Shown here: positions 39,965-48,111 of the stretch, in pieces
Numbering within the stretch: the first letter of the stretch is position 1
Layout: the number at the start of each line of letters is the position of its first letter
Assembly: GCA_017429475.1 (NCBI GenBank)
Contig: JAFROX010000003.1
Location: 1-61,410 of the forward strand
Length of the DNA: 61,410 nucleotides
Reading direction: 5' to 3'
From: Bacteroidales bacterium
GTDB lineage: Bacteria > Bacteroidota > Bacteroidia > Bacteroidales > UBA932
Notes under the pieces: generated by a model
The model's database searches: none
What the model saw: only the letters and a program-made list of their open reading frames with translations
Told to the model about the DNA's origin: nothing
Translations under genes and position numbers: made by a program

Positions 39965-42916
39965 TTAGAATCCACCGCGGAATCCGCCGCCGCCGAAGCC
40001 GCCCATTCCGCCGCCGCGACCGCCACGTCCGCCACGTCCGCCGCCCCAGCCGCCGCCGAAGCCGCCACCACGCTGTCCACCGAAGGTGCCGAAGCGGTAG
40101 GTGAAGCTTACGAGGAAGTAACGACCGAGAGTGTTGGTCCTGCTTGTGAGGTCGTAGTTGTCAGTGATCTGCTTGCTGATGCTCTTCTGCTGGTTGAGGA
40201 TATCGTTGACAGAGAGGGAAACTGTTGCCCTTCCGCCGAGGATAGTCTGGAGGATTGATGCGTTCCAGATGAGTTTCGGCTCATTGTATCCTTCAGCATA
40301 ACCATTGTAGAAGTTGTAGCTTGCATCGGTTACAAAGTTGGTCAGACCGTTGAACATCGTTGCATTGAAACTTGCTGTAACTGCATTGTCCCATGTCGGC
40401 TTCACGTTGGCAGTAGTGATTGAGTAGAATGACTTGCGATAGTTTGTGCTTCCACCGATGATTGCCTCGATGTAGTCGTTGCGGTAGGTGAAGCGGAGTG
40501 TCTCGCTGATGTTGAGAGTGTTGTAGATGTTCTCGTCGTAGTTGTCCTTGTTGAGGTATGACGCTTCTGAGTTAGGATCCAGTTTGTCGGGTATGCCCAC
40601 ATATGAAACAGAGCTTGAGAACATTGCATTGGTGAAGGTAGATACTGAGAAGTTGCTTCTCATGATCGGAGAGTTGAAAGTGAAGTTACCGTTGACTGAG
40701 TAGCTTCCGCGACCTGCGTTCATAGGAACTGAGTAGGTCACACCGGTCTGGGGCACAGTCCAGCTTCCGTTCACGATACCGTCCTTTGTGTAGTTACCGC
40801 CGATACGTGCATTGAATGAAGAGAACTTGGCGGGATTGCTCTTGAAGAGTTCGGCGCTTGCATTGTGGGTGAATGAAGGAGTCAGACCGGGGTTACCTCG
40901 ATTGATGCTAAGAGGGTTCGTGTTGTCTTCAACAGGGTTCAACTGGTTTACGCTGGGCTGTGAAGTACGACCCTGATAGTTGATCCTCAGGTCGCTGTAG
41001 TCGCTGATTTCGTACTGGATACGGGCGTTAGGCGACCAGTTGAGCACGTTCTGGGGAATTGTGGTAGTCTTGCCGTTATATGTGGTCTTGCTTTCACTCT
41101 TGCTCGGGATGACTGAAGCACCGATTGAAAGTGTCAGCTGGTCGGTCTGTCTCATGAGGTTTGCGCCGATGGTCTGTTCCAGGCTGTTGTTGACAACCTC
41201 GTTGGAATACATGATGTCCTTGACAGTGTAGTTGCCGGCTGCATCCTTGTTCCAAGTGTCCTTGGTGGATACGCTGTTACGGTAATTGATGTTGTAGTTG
41301 GCCTGCAGGAAGAAGTCGCTTCCGAGATACTCGGTGAAGGTGAGCCTGCTGCCTATGCTCTGGGAATTGCTCAGCTGGTTGTAGAACTGGTCAACTGCAG
41401 AGATGCTGTCGAGAACGTTGTTCTTGTAGATATTGGTGATTGACTGGTTGAAACCGTCGGTGTTGTTCTTTGACAGGCTGTAGTTGACATTCAGGGTGAG
41501 AGAACGTCCTGCCTTGCCTAGCCTCTGGCGGAAGAGGAAGCTGCCGCTGGTTGAGAGTGAGTTGTTGTCTCCGAAGTTCTTGGTGAAACCGTCGTTGACC
41601 TTGGCAGTGGATGCTGAACCGTCCTTGTTTCCGTTGTCAGTTATGAAGTCTGACTCCTGGAGGAAGTCTCCGTAGCTGTAGCTGATCTGCGGCTCGAACA
41701 CGATAGAAGTGTTTTCTGTGATGTCCCATTCGAGACGGACGCTGCCGCCGTGTGAGTTCTGGTTGTTCCTGTTGGTCTCAGCTTCGTCGCTTATGATCGA
41801 TGTTCCGTTCTTCAGGAAAGTGATTTTGTGCGACTGGGTTTCAACCAGGTTGTTGTTTCCGCTGAAGCGGTAGTTGCCGGCGAGCTCGTTGTCTTCGCCC
41901 CAGGTGTGGCTGGCATTGACACCACCCATATAAGTGGTCCTGATGCCGCCGCCCATTCCGCCTCGTCCGCCGCCGCGGCCCATTCCGCCTCCCATCATTC
42001 CGCCACCGCCGAAGCCCATGTTGTTGGCGTTGTTGCCGTTACCGATCAGGGCTATCTGGTCGCTGGAACCGAAGCGTGCAATCATTGCATTGCCGTTGAA
42101 ACGCAGGTCGTTCGCATCGCTGAATGTCTGGCCGTCAGGGATTTCATCGCCGAGACGAAGGTCGCTACCGATACCGGCGGAGAGGTTGCCGATCCAACCG
42201 TTCATCATACCCTGCTTCACTCCGACGTCGATGACATATTCTTCGCGGCCGTCATTGATGCCTGTGAATTCTGACTCCTCAGAGGCCTTCTCAAGCACTT
42301 TCACCTTCTCGATGATCTTTGCGGGAATGTTCTTGACTGCCAGCTGAGGGTCATCCATGAAGAAGGTCTTGCCGTCAACGGTAATCTTGTCGATCGTCTT
42401 TCCGTTGGCAGTGATGGTACCGTCGCTGCTGACCTCCACTCCTGGAAGTTTCTTCAGCAACTCGTACAACATGTCGCTGTCGGTCGTCTTGAAGGCAGAC
42501 GCGTTATACTCGATAGTATCTTTCTTTATTATAATGGGGTTTCCGACATCGGTGACTGTCGCTCCTTCAAGGAAGTTGACTGCAACTTTCATCTTGAGGG
42601 TGCCCAGGTCAATGTCCTTGTCGGTTATCTCAATCTCGGTAGTGTAGGGATCATAACCAAGAAGTTCGCCTTTGAAAGTATATTTACCGGCTTTAACTTT
42701 TTTCATCTCAACCATACCCTTGCTGTCGGTAAGAGCATAGGTGACTGTCTCTTCTTTTTCTTCGTCATAGAGACTTACGGTTGCGAATTCTACTGGATTG
42801 CCGTTTTCTTCATCTACCAACACGGCTTTGATGTTGTGCCTTTGGGCATTTGCAAGACCTGTGGAGAAGAATAATACACAGAGGGTTGCAATTAGAAATC
42901 TGAATTTCTTAGACAT
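39965..42916 (-). CDS. Outer-membrane beta-barrel protein (TonB-receptor-like) with Gly/Arg-rich segments
   Basis: A 983-residue protein with a signal peptide (cut after GLANAQ, about residue 24). A carboxypeptidase-regulatory-like beta domain follows (about 28-105), then a plug-like domain (about 112-235, KDTIEYNASAFKTTDSDMLYELLKKLPGVEV), and a large barrel of the outer-membrane beta-barrel family ending in VSFTYRFG. Two unusual Gly-rich segments occur. One, about residues 290-330, has GGGMMGGGMGRGGG-type repeats. The other is the C-terminal ~40 residues after the barrel, dominated by RGG and FGG triplets and ending FRGGF. The tail lies beyond what looks like the final strand. The transported ligand is unknown and there is no SusD partner. 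It has its own promoter box at 42968. Confidence 0.88.
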   Translation of the reverse strand: MSKKFRFLIATLCVLFFSTGLANAQRHNIKAVLVDEENGNPVEFATVSLYDEEKEETVTYALTDSKGMVEMKKVKAGKYTFKGELLGYDPYTTEIEITDKDIDLGTLKMKVAVNFLEGATVTDVGNPIIIKKDTIEYNASAFKTTDSDMLYELLKKLPGVEVSSDGTITANGKTIDKITVDGKTFFMDDPQLAVKNIPAKIIEKVKVLEKASEESEFTGINDGREEYVIDVGVKQGMMNGWIGNLSAGIGSDLRLGDEIPDGQTFSDANDLRFNGNAMIARFGSSDQIALIGNGNNANNMGFGGGGMMGGGMGRGGGRGGMGGGIRTTYMGGVNASHTWGEDNELAGNYRFSGNNNLVETQSHKITFLKNGTSIISDEAETNRNNQNSHGGSVRLEWDITENTSIVFEPQISYSYGDFLQESDFITDNGNKDGSASTAKVNDGFTKNFGDNNSLSTSGSFLFRQRLGKAGRSLTLNVNYSLSKNNTDGFNQSITNIYKNNVLDSISAVDQFYNQLSNSQSIGSRLTFTEYLGSDFFLQANYNINYRNSVSTKDTWNKDAAGNYTVKDIMYSNEVVNNSLEQTIGANLMRQTDQLTLSIGASVIPSKSESKTTYNGKTTTIPQNVLNWSPNARIQYEISDYSDLRINYQGRTSQPSVNQLNPVEDNTNPLSINRGNPGLTPSFTHNASAELFKSNPAKFSSFNARIGGNYTKDGIVNGSWTVPQTGVTYSVPMNAGRGSYSVNGNFTFNSPIMRSNFSVSTFTNAMFSSSVSYVGIPDKLDPNSEASYLNKDNYDENIYNTLNISETLRFTYRNDYIEAIIGGSTNYRKSFYSITTANVKPTWDNAVTASFNATMFNGLTNFVTDASYNFYNGYAEGYNEPKLIWNASILQTILGGRATVSLSVNDILNQQKSISKQITDNYDLTSRTNTLGRYFLVSFTYRFGTFGGQRGGGFGGGWGGGRGGRGGRGGGMGGFGGGGFRGGF

Positions 42917-42967
42917 AATTTGTGATTGCTGTAATTTTCTTTTGCCTATTTAGACTATCTACAAGGC

Positions 42968-42975
42968 CAAAAGTA
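42968..42975 (-). promoter_or_regulatory. -7 box TACTTTTG for the outer-membrane protein gene
   Basis: CAAAAGTA on the + strand is a perfect minus-strand TAnnTTTG, giving a leader of about 45 nt. It lies between the ruvC stop and the gene start. Confidence 0.65.
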
Positions 42976-42984
42976 AAATGCAGA

Positions 42985-43548
42985 CTAAGATTTTTTTACT
43001 CTTTCGGAGTGCATTTCTACGAATTGCTTCCAGTTGGTAGGAGCGCCGTCATCCTTGAGGGGATTGGTGAGCTGGTAGAAATGACACATTGCGATGGCCA
43101 CTGCGTCCGATGCGTCGAGATGTTTGATGTCCAGTTTGACATCCATGGTGTGCTCGACCATAGCCTTGACCTGTTCCTTGGAGGCGGCTCCCTTGCCGGT
43201 TATGGCCATCTTGATTTTTCTCGGGGCATATTCGTATACGGGAATCTGTCGTGCCAGGGCGGCTGATATCGCAGCTCCCTGAGCCCTTCCGAGCTTTAGC
43301 ATCACCTGGGGGTTCTTGCCGTAGAACGGTGCCTCGATGGCGATGTCGTCGGGAGCGTATTTGTCCATCAGCTCGCCGGTCTCTCGGAGAATATGCTCCA
43401 GTTTGGTGAAGTGGTCCTTGACCTTGCGCAGGTCAACCACTCCCATATCGACGAGATGGACGCTGTTGGCATCAACGAGAATGACCCCGAAGCCCAAGAG
43501 GTTGGTTCCGGGGTCAATACCCATTATTATTCTTTGAGAGGCATTCAT
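42985..43548 (-). CDS. ruvC: Holliday junction resolvase RuvC
   Basis: A 187-residue endonuclease that cuts Holliday junctions with RuvAB. Active-site acids are in IMGIDPGTN (Asp12), IAIEAPFYGKNP (Glu73) and HLDASDAVAIA (Asp near 146 and 149). The start ATG overlaps the serS stop by one base (TGATG), so the two are co-translated. RuvA and RuvB are not in the window. Confidence 0.96.
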   Translation of the reverse strand: MNASQRIIMGIDPGTNLLGFGVILVDANSVHLVDMGVVDLRKVKDHFTKLEHILRETGELMDKYAPDDIAIEAPFYGKNPQVMLKLGRAQGAAISAALARQIPVYEYAPRKIKMAITGKGAASKEQVKAMVEHTMDVKLDIKHLDASDAVAIAMCHFYQLTNPLKDDGAPTNWKQFVEMHSERVKKS

Positions 43549-44819
43549 CAGTCGATGATGGAGAAGCCTGTGTATGGTCTGAGTGTCTCGGGGATTACGA
43601 TGCCATTCTCTGTCTGGTTGTTTTCCAGAAGGGCGGCAACGATGCGGGGAAGTGCGAGCGAACTGCCGTTGAGAGTGTGGGCAAGAGTCATCTTGCCGTT
43701 GGCGTCCTTATATCTCAGTTTGAGCCTGTTGGCCTGATATGATTCGAAGTTCGAAACGGAACTTACCTCCAACCAGCGTTTCTGGGCCTCTGAATATACT
43801 TCGAAGTCGTAGGTGATAGCAGATGTGAAGCTCATATCGCCTCCGCAGAGCCTGAGAATGCGGAACGGCAGTTCAAGGCTGCGGACGAGTTTTTCCACGT
43901 GTGCGACCATACCGTCCAGAGCCTCGTATGATTTCTCCGGAAGGCTCAACTGGACGATCTCGACCTTGTCGAACTGATGGAGCCTGTTCAGGCCTCGTAC
44001 GTCTTTTCCGTATGAACCGGCCTCACGCCTGAAGCAGGGAGTGTAGGCAGTCATCTTTACGGGGAAGTCTTTCTCCTGAAGGATGACGTCGCGATAGATG
44101 TTGGTCACGGGAACCTCGGCCGTGGGCACGAGATAGAAATTGTCGACGGTAGCGTGGTACATCTGGCCCTCCTTGTCGGGAAGCTGGCCGGTACCGAAGC
44201 CTGAAGCTTCGTTGACCATCACCGGTGGCTCGATCTCGAGATATCCGGCGGCTGTGTTGAAGTCGAGGAAATAGGAGATGAGGGCTCTCTGCAGCCTTGC
44301 TCCCTTGCCTTTGTATACGGGGAATCCGGCTCCGGTGAGCTTCACTCCCAGGTCGAAATCTATGATGTCGTATTTTCTTGCAAGCTCCCAGTGGGGCAGT
44401 GCGTCAGGACCGAGGTCAGGAATGTCGCCGACCTGTTTCACTACCACGTTGTCTTCGGCTGTCCTTCCTTCGGGCACTTCGGCACAGGGAAGGTTGGGCA
44501 GGAGCACCAGCAGGTCGTTCTGCTGCTTGCTGCAGCTGTCCATATCGGCCTCGAGGGCTTTTGAGCGTTCCTTGAGCTGTGCTACTTCAGCCTTGACTTT
44601 TTCTGCGGATTCCTTGTCACCGGACTTCATAAATGAACCTATCTGGGATGCAAGTGTCTTCTGTGAGGCCAGGCAGGCGTCAAGTTCGGTCTGGAGGGCA
44701 CGCCTGCTGCGGTCGGCTTCCAATATCTTGTCTACAATCTCGCGTGCGTCAAAATGCTTGACGGCAAGCCTTTCGACTACGAAGTCGGGCTGTTCGCGAA
44801 GAAGTTTGAGTGTTAGCAT
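43548..44819 (-). CDS. serS: Seryl-tRNA synthetase
   Basis: A 423-residue class II synthetase charging tRNA-Ser and tRNA-Sec. The N-terminal two-helix coiled coil (about 28-105) grips the tRNA extra arm. Motif 2 is PCFRREAGSYGKDVRGLNRLHQFDKVE, and motif 3 is NGSSLALPRIVAALLENNQ. Length and order are normal. A TATATTTG -7 box lies 26 nt upstream (44845-44852). Confidence 0.97.
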   Translation of the reverse strand: MLTLKLLREQPDFVVERLAVKHFDAREIVDKILEADRSRRALQTELDACLASQKTLASQIGSFMKSGDKESAEKVKAEVAQLKERSKALEADMDSCSKQQNDLLVLLPNLPCAEVPEGRTAEDNVVVKQVGDIPDLGPDALPHWELARKYDIIDFDLGVKLTGAGFPVYKGKGARLQRALISYFLDFNTAAGYLEIEPPVMVNEASGFGTGQLPDKEGQMYHATVDNFYLVPTAEVPVTNIYRDVILQEKDFPVKMTAYTPCFRREAGSYGKDVRGLNRLHQFDKVEIVQLSLPEKSYEALDGMVAHVEKLVRSLELPFRILRLCGGDMSFTSAITYDFEVYSEAQKRWLEVSSVSNFESYQANRLKLRYKDANGKMTLAHTLNGSSLALPRIVAALLENNQTENGIVIPETLRPYTGFSIID

Positions 44820-44844
44820 CGTATATTGTTTTTATTACAAGCGG

Positions 44845-44852
44845 CAAATATA
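44845..44852 (-). promoter_or_regulatory. -7 box TATATTTG for serS-ruvC
   Basis: CAAATATA on the + strand, a perfect minus-strand TAnnTTTG, about 25 nt before the serS ATG. No leader peptide or T-box-like structure fits in the short gap. Confidence 0.65.
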
Positions 44853-44868
44853 GTAAAATTGGCGGGTT

Positions 44869-45450
44869 TTAGAGCGGCTGGGTGAAGCAGCTTGCGTGGA
44901 AGGTCAGTTCCACACCGTCTTCGTCCTTCAGCTCGTTCTTCTGGAAGTACCCCTCTGCAGTGGCGTCGCAGTCCACCGGTATGATGAGGTCCTGCGTGAA
45001 GCAGTCTATCACCTGGATGCAGCTTTCACGGATGAAGCCGCAGGCCCAGAAGGCATCTACCTGGTCGGGAACGTCAATGTTGTCCAGTTCGCCGTATAAC
45101 GGATCGCCCCCGAGGCAGATCACAGCCGGCAGACGGAACGTGGAGTTGAGCAGGTCGTCCTTCAGCCTTCCCTGCACCTTGATGGCCAGGGTGTCCTTGC
45201 CGATCACCCGCAGGCTGGCACCAGCCATCCTGTACAGCCCTTTCAGGGGCTCCTTCCATATAATGGCGACGCTTCCGAAACTTTCTACGCCGGTCTGGCT
45301 GAAATCGACGTTGTACTTGACGGAATGATGGCAGAGGGGCTGCTTCTTGATCTGCTTCACCTTGTAATCGTTTCCAAGGGTGTCAGCTATATATTGCCTG
45401 ATGCGGCTGTCCGATTCCTGAATGAAAGATTCTAACGCTTTACTGTTCAT
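44869..45450 (-). CDS. Conserved hypothetical protein
   Basis: A 193-residue protein from the ATG at 45450. A GTG six codons upstream is a weaker alternative. It is soluble, without a signal or membrane segment, beta-rich in the middle (SVKYNVDF, SLRVIGKDTLAIKVQGRL) and with several Cys near the C-terminus (FWACGFIRESCIQVIDCF, FHASCFTQ) that might bind a metal or be oxidised. I do not recognise the family. The start overlaps the end of the upstream thioredoxin-like gene by 11 bp, so the two are probably translated together. Confidence 0.65.
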   Translation of the reverse strand: MNSKALESFIQESDSRIRQYIADTLGNDYKVKQIKKQPLCHHSVKYNVDFSQTGVESFGSVAIIWKEPLKGLYRMAGASLRVIGKDTLAIKVQGRLKDDLLNSTFRLPAVICLGGDPLYGELDNIDVPDQVDAFWACGFIRESCIQVIDCFTQDLIIPVDCDATAEGYFQKNELKDEDGVELTFHASCFTQPL

Positions 45451-46954
45451 TGTTCTCGAGAATGTCACACAGAGTCTTTACGGTAATGTCTTTTGCTATC
45501 ACTTTCTTGTCCTTGTCGAGCAGATAGATCCTGGGAACGACGGCAAGGTCATAATCCTCTCTCAGCTGGCTGGCTGGACCCTGATCAGTAAGGTGCCTCC
45601 AGCATTTGTTCTCCCGGATGCTGTCGAGCCAATAGTCTTTGTCAGCACTGAGATACACCGATACGACTTTTGCCTTCCTGGCTTTAAGGAGCGGGGCGGC
45701 TTCGCGCAGGTCTTCTGAATATTGCCTGCAGTCGTTGCAGTGGGCTATGTTGAAGAAAAGCACGGTATAGGGCTTGTGTCCGGCGAGCATCCTTTTTCTC
45801 GCACCCCGTCTGTTAAGCAGTATCTCATCCTTTGCCGTGTCTCCGACGTCGTTCTGCCGCATCTTCTCCAGGTTCCAGCGTACCTCCTCGAGAGTTTCGT
45901 CGGCCCAGCCGCCGTCAACTCCGAGAATGAAGCTTTCAGCGACACTGGCGGCTGCTTTCTGGGCATCCCTGAGGGGAATGTTGCGGAAATATCTGAATAT
46001 CTCGTACAAGGTTGTCTTGAAAGTCTCCACATCACCGTTCGAACGCTGAAACAAGGCGGCGGTAAGCTGCATCGCGCTCTCTTCGTTGGCTCCGAGTTCG
46101 TCCGTGACTGTGTCCAGCAATCTGATGAGGGAAGTCCTGAAGTCGTCCTTTACGTCAATCAGCTGGCCCAGGGCGTCGCTGTCGAGTTTGCGGCCTACGA
46201 TGTTGTTCTCGCTGTCCAGCAGGAACAGTGCGGGGGTGGTGAGCACTCCGTATTTCATCTGGAAGTCACTCTCAAGATCAGGATCCCACAGGTTGTAGAC
46301 AGTGACTTTGGGGTTGACGATCTTGTCGAAATTCTGTGAGACATAACTTTCCCATTGCGAACGTTCGCTCTGGGTATAGATAGCGAAAAAGGCTATCTGC
46401 CCTTCGCCGTCATAGGCGTTCAGCAGGGAAACAAGCAGCGGAGTCTGGCGTATGCAGGTGGCACAGCCGTCCTCGTAGAAGTACAGCACTTTATGGGGGC
46501 TGCGCACTGCGCGCACATCGACAATAGAACTGTCGATCGCATTCAGCACGAGTGACGGTGCGCTGCGTCCTATGAGGGATGCACGGTTGAACTCTGCAAA
46601 TGCAAAAAGTTCGGGATAGCTGCTCTCGTCAGGCCACTTGAGTCTGCCGTTCAGGAAATAGTTGTCTGCGATATGGACGGCAACCGCTTCCGTGCCCATC
46701 ACGGGACAGTCCATAAAATAGTCGAAGAAGAGCCCGGCCATATCGGTCGAGTCCTCCTTGCTGTCCATCATCGAAATGATCCTGTCGGTGATGTTGATGA
46801 TGGAGTCGACAGGCAGCATGCTCAATGCGGGGAGGTCTTTCTCTATTTCGCTGAAAAAGACTTTCCGTGTGGAATCTGCAACACTCTGAGGAGATTGCGC
46901 GACGCTGGTCAGTGCAATCCCAAGCAAAAACATCAGAGTGCAGAGACGTTTCAT
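45440..46954 (-). CDS. Secreted protein with two thioredoxin-like domains
   Basis: A 504-residue protein from the ATG at 46954 (signal MKRLCTLMFLLGIALTSVAQ). An upstream frame extension overlapping coaD is rejected. A helical domain (about 25-125, DUF5106-like) precedes a TlpA/AhpC-type thioredoxin fold with Cys164-x-x-Cys167 (DGCATC) and a cis-Pro in VLTTPALFLL. About 190 residues later a second thioredoxin fold has Cys406-x-x-Cys409 (HCNDC) and VVPRIYLLD. Two intact CxxC sites in one chain suggest a periplasmic disulfide relay or reductase. The partner is unknown. It overlaps the coaD stop by ATGA. Confidence 0.85.
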   Translation of the reverse strand: MKRLCTLMFLLGIALTSVAQSPQSVADSTRKVFFSEIEKDLPALSMLPVDSIINITDRIISMMDSKEDSTDMAGLFFDYFMDCPVMGTEAVAVHIADNYFLNGRLKWPDESSYPELFAFAEFNRASLIGRSAPSLVLNAIDSSIVDVRAVRSPHKVLYFYEDGCATCIRQTPLLVSLLNAYDGEGQIAFFAIYTQSERSQWESYVSQNFDKIVNPKVTVYNLWDPDLESDFQMKYGVLTTPALFLLDSENNIVGRKLDSDALGQLIDVKDDFRTSLIRLLDTVTDELGANEESAMQLTAALFQRSNGDVETFKTTLYEIFRYFRNIPLRDAQKAAASVAESFILGVDGGWADETLEEVRWNLEKMRQNDVGDTAKDEILLNRRGARKRMLAGHKPYTVLFFNIAHCNDCRQYSEDLREAAPLLKARKAKVVSVYLSADKDYWLDSIRENKCWRHLTDQGPASQLREDYDLAVVPRIYLLDKDKKVIAKDITVKTLCDILENNEQ

Positions 46955-47433
46955 TTGTCGAGGTAGTCGAGATATTTGGTGATGTCCACGTTCTTGGGAA
47001 GGAAGCATCTGGCATCGCCTCCGTTGATAAGCACGTCCCTTACGACAGTTGAAGAAATGAAAGAGTATTCGTGGCTGGAAGGGATGAAAATGCTGGAGAT
47101 TTCGGGGGCCATTTTCTTGTTGGCCTGTGCGACTACGCTCTCTAGCTCGAAGTCCGTGGTGGTGCGGATTCCCCTGATTATGCAGTTCGCACCGACCTTC
47201 CTGCAGAAATCTATCGTAAGGCCTTCAAAGGTGCAAACCTCCACGTTATCGAGGCCCTTGATGGCATCTTTGATGATTTCCACCCTTTTGTCTAGGGGGA
47301 AGAACCCCTTTTTAGTATAGTTGTAACCTACTGCAACTATGACTTTGTCGAATAATCTGAGTGCTGACTGGAGCACGTCGAGGTGTCCCAGTGTAAAAGG
47401 GTCGAATGAACCAGGGAATAACGCTGTCTTCAT
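46951..47433 (-). CDS. coaD: Pantetheine-phosphate adenylyltransferase
   Basis: A 160-residue nucleotidyltransferase for the penultimate step of coenzyme A synthesis. FPGSFDPFTLGHLDVL carries the (T/H)xGH nucleotide site, and SSTVVRDVLINGGD near the C-terminus the second ATP-binding loop. The ATG at 47433 is chosen because it overlaps the ung stop (ATGA) and gives the usual M-K-x-A-L-F-P-G-S-F start. A frame extension of four codons is possible. Confidence 0.95.
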   Translation of the reverse strand: MKTALFPGSFDPFTLGHLDVLQSALRLFDKVIVAVGYNYTKKGFFPLDKRVEIIKDAIKGLDNVEVCTFEGLTIDFCRKVGANCIIRGIRTTTDFELESVVAQANKKMAPEISSIFIPSSHEYSFISSTVVRDVLINGGDARCFLPKNVDITKYLDYLDK

Positions 47434-48104
47434 CGTCTTGTCCAATCTATAGGCTCTTGGCCGTTGTCAGTTAGTATTTGGTTGGTTTTTGAAAAATGTC
47501 TGCATCCGAAGAAAGCCCCTCTGGCAAGGGGAGAAGGGTGCGCGGCCTCCAGCACATAATGGCGGCTGGTGTCGATGAGCTCCTTCTTGCTTCTTGCGAA
47601 ATTGCCCCAGAGAAGGAATACGATGCCTTCACGGCGGTCACTCAGGGCCTTGATCACGGCGTCGGTGAATGTCTGCCAGCCTATGCCGCTGTGGGAGGCG
47701 GCCTGTCCGGCCCTCACTGTCAGAATGGCATTCAGCAGGAATACTCCCTGCTCAGCCCAGCCTTTGAGTGAACCGTTTCTCTTGTCGAGAGTCACACCGA
47801 GGTCATCCTCTATTTCCTTATATATATTAAGAAGGGAGGGGGGAGGCTGGATTCCTTCGGGAACGGAAAAACTCAGCCCTTCGGCCTGTCCGGGATTGTG
47901 GTATGGATCTTGTCCGAGGATGACCACTTTCACTTTGTCGAAAGGAGTGAGGTTGAATGCATTGAAAATCTTACTGCCGGGAGGATATATTTTCCTTCCG
48001 GCAGCTTTCTCTGCGTGCAGGGTGTCGGCCAGGTCCTTGAAATAAGACTTGTCGAATTCACTCTGGAGTACTTCTTTCCAGCTCTGCTCGATACGGACTT
48101 CCAT
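47430..48104 (-). CDS. ung: Uracil-DNA glycosylase
   Basis: A 224-residue family 1 glycosylase that removes uracil from DNA. The water-activating motif is GQDPYH, followed by SFSVPEGIQPPPSLLNIYKE, and the minor-groove loop is HPSPLARGAFFGCRHF with the catalytic His. The ATG at 48104 starts 7 bp after the lon stop. A longer frame would overlap lon by 47 bp. Confidence 0.96.
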   Translation of the reverse strand: MEVRIEQSWKEVLQSEFDKSYFKDLADTLHAEKAAGRKIYPPGSKIFNAFNLTPFDKVKVVILGQDPYHNPGQAEGLSFSVPEGIQPPPSLLNIYKEIEDDLGVTLDKRNGSLKGWAEQGVFLLNAILTVRAGQAASHSGIGWQTFTDAVIKALSDRREGIVFLLWGNFARSKKELIDTSRHYVLEAAHPSPLARGAFFGCRHFSKTNQILTDNGQEPIDWTRR

Positions 48105-48111
48105 CTGGAGA

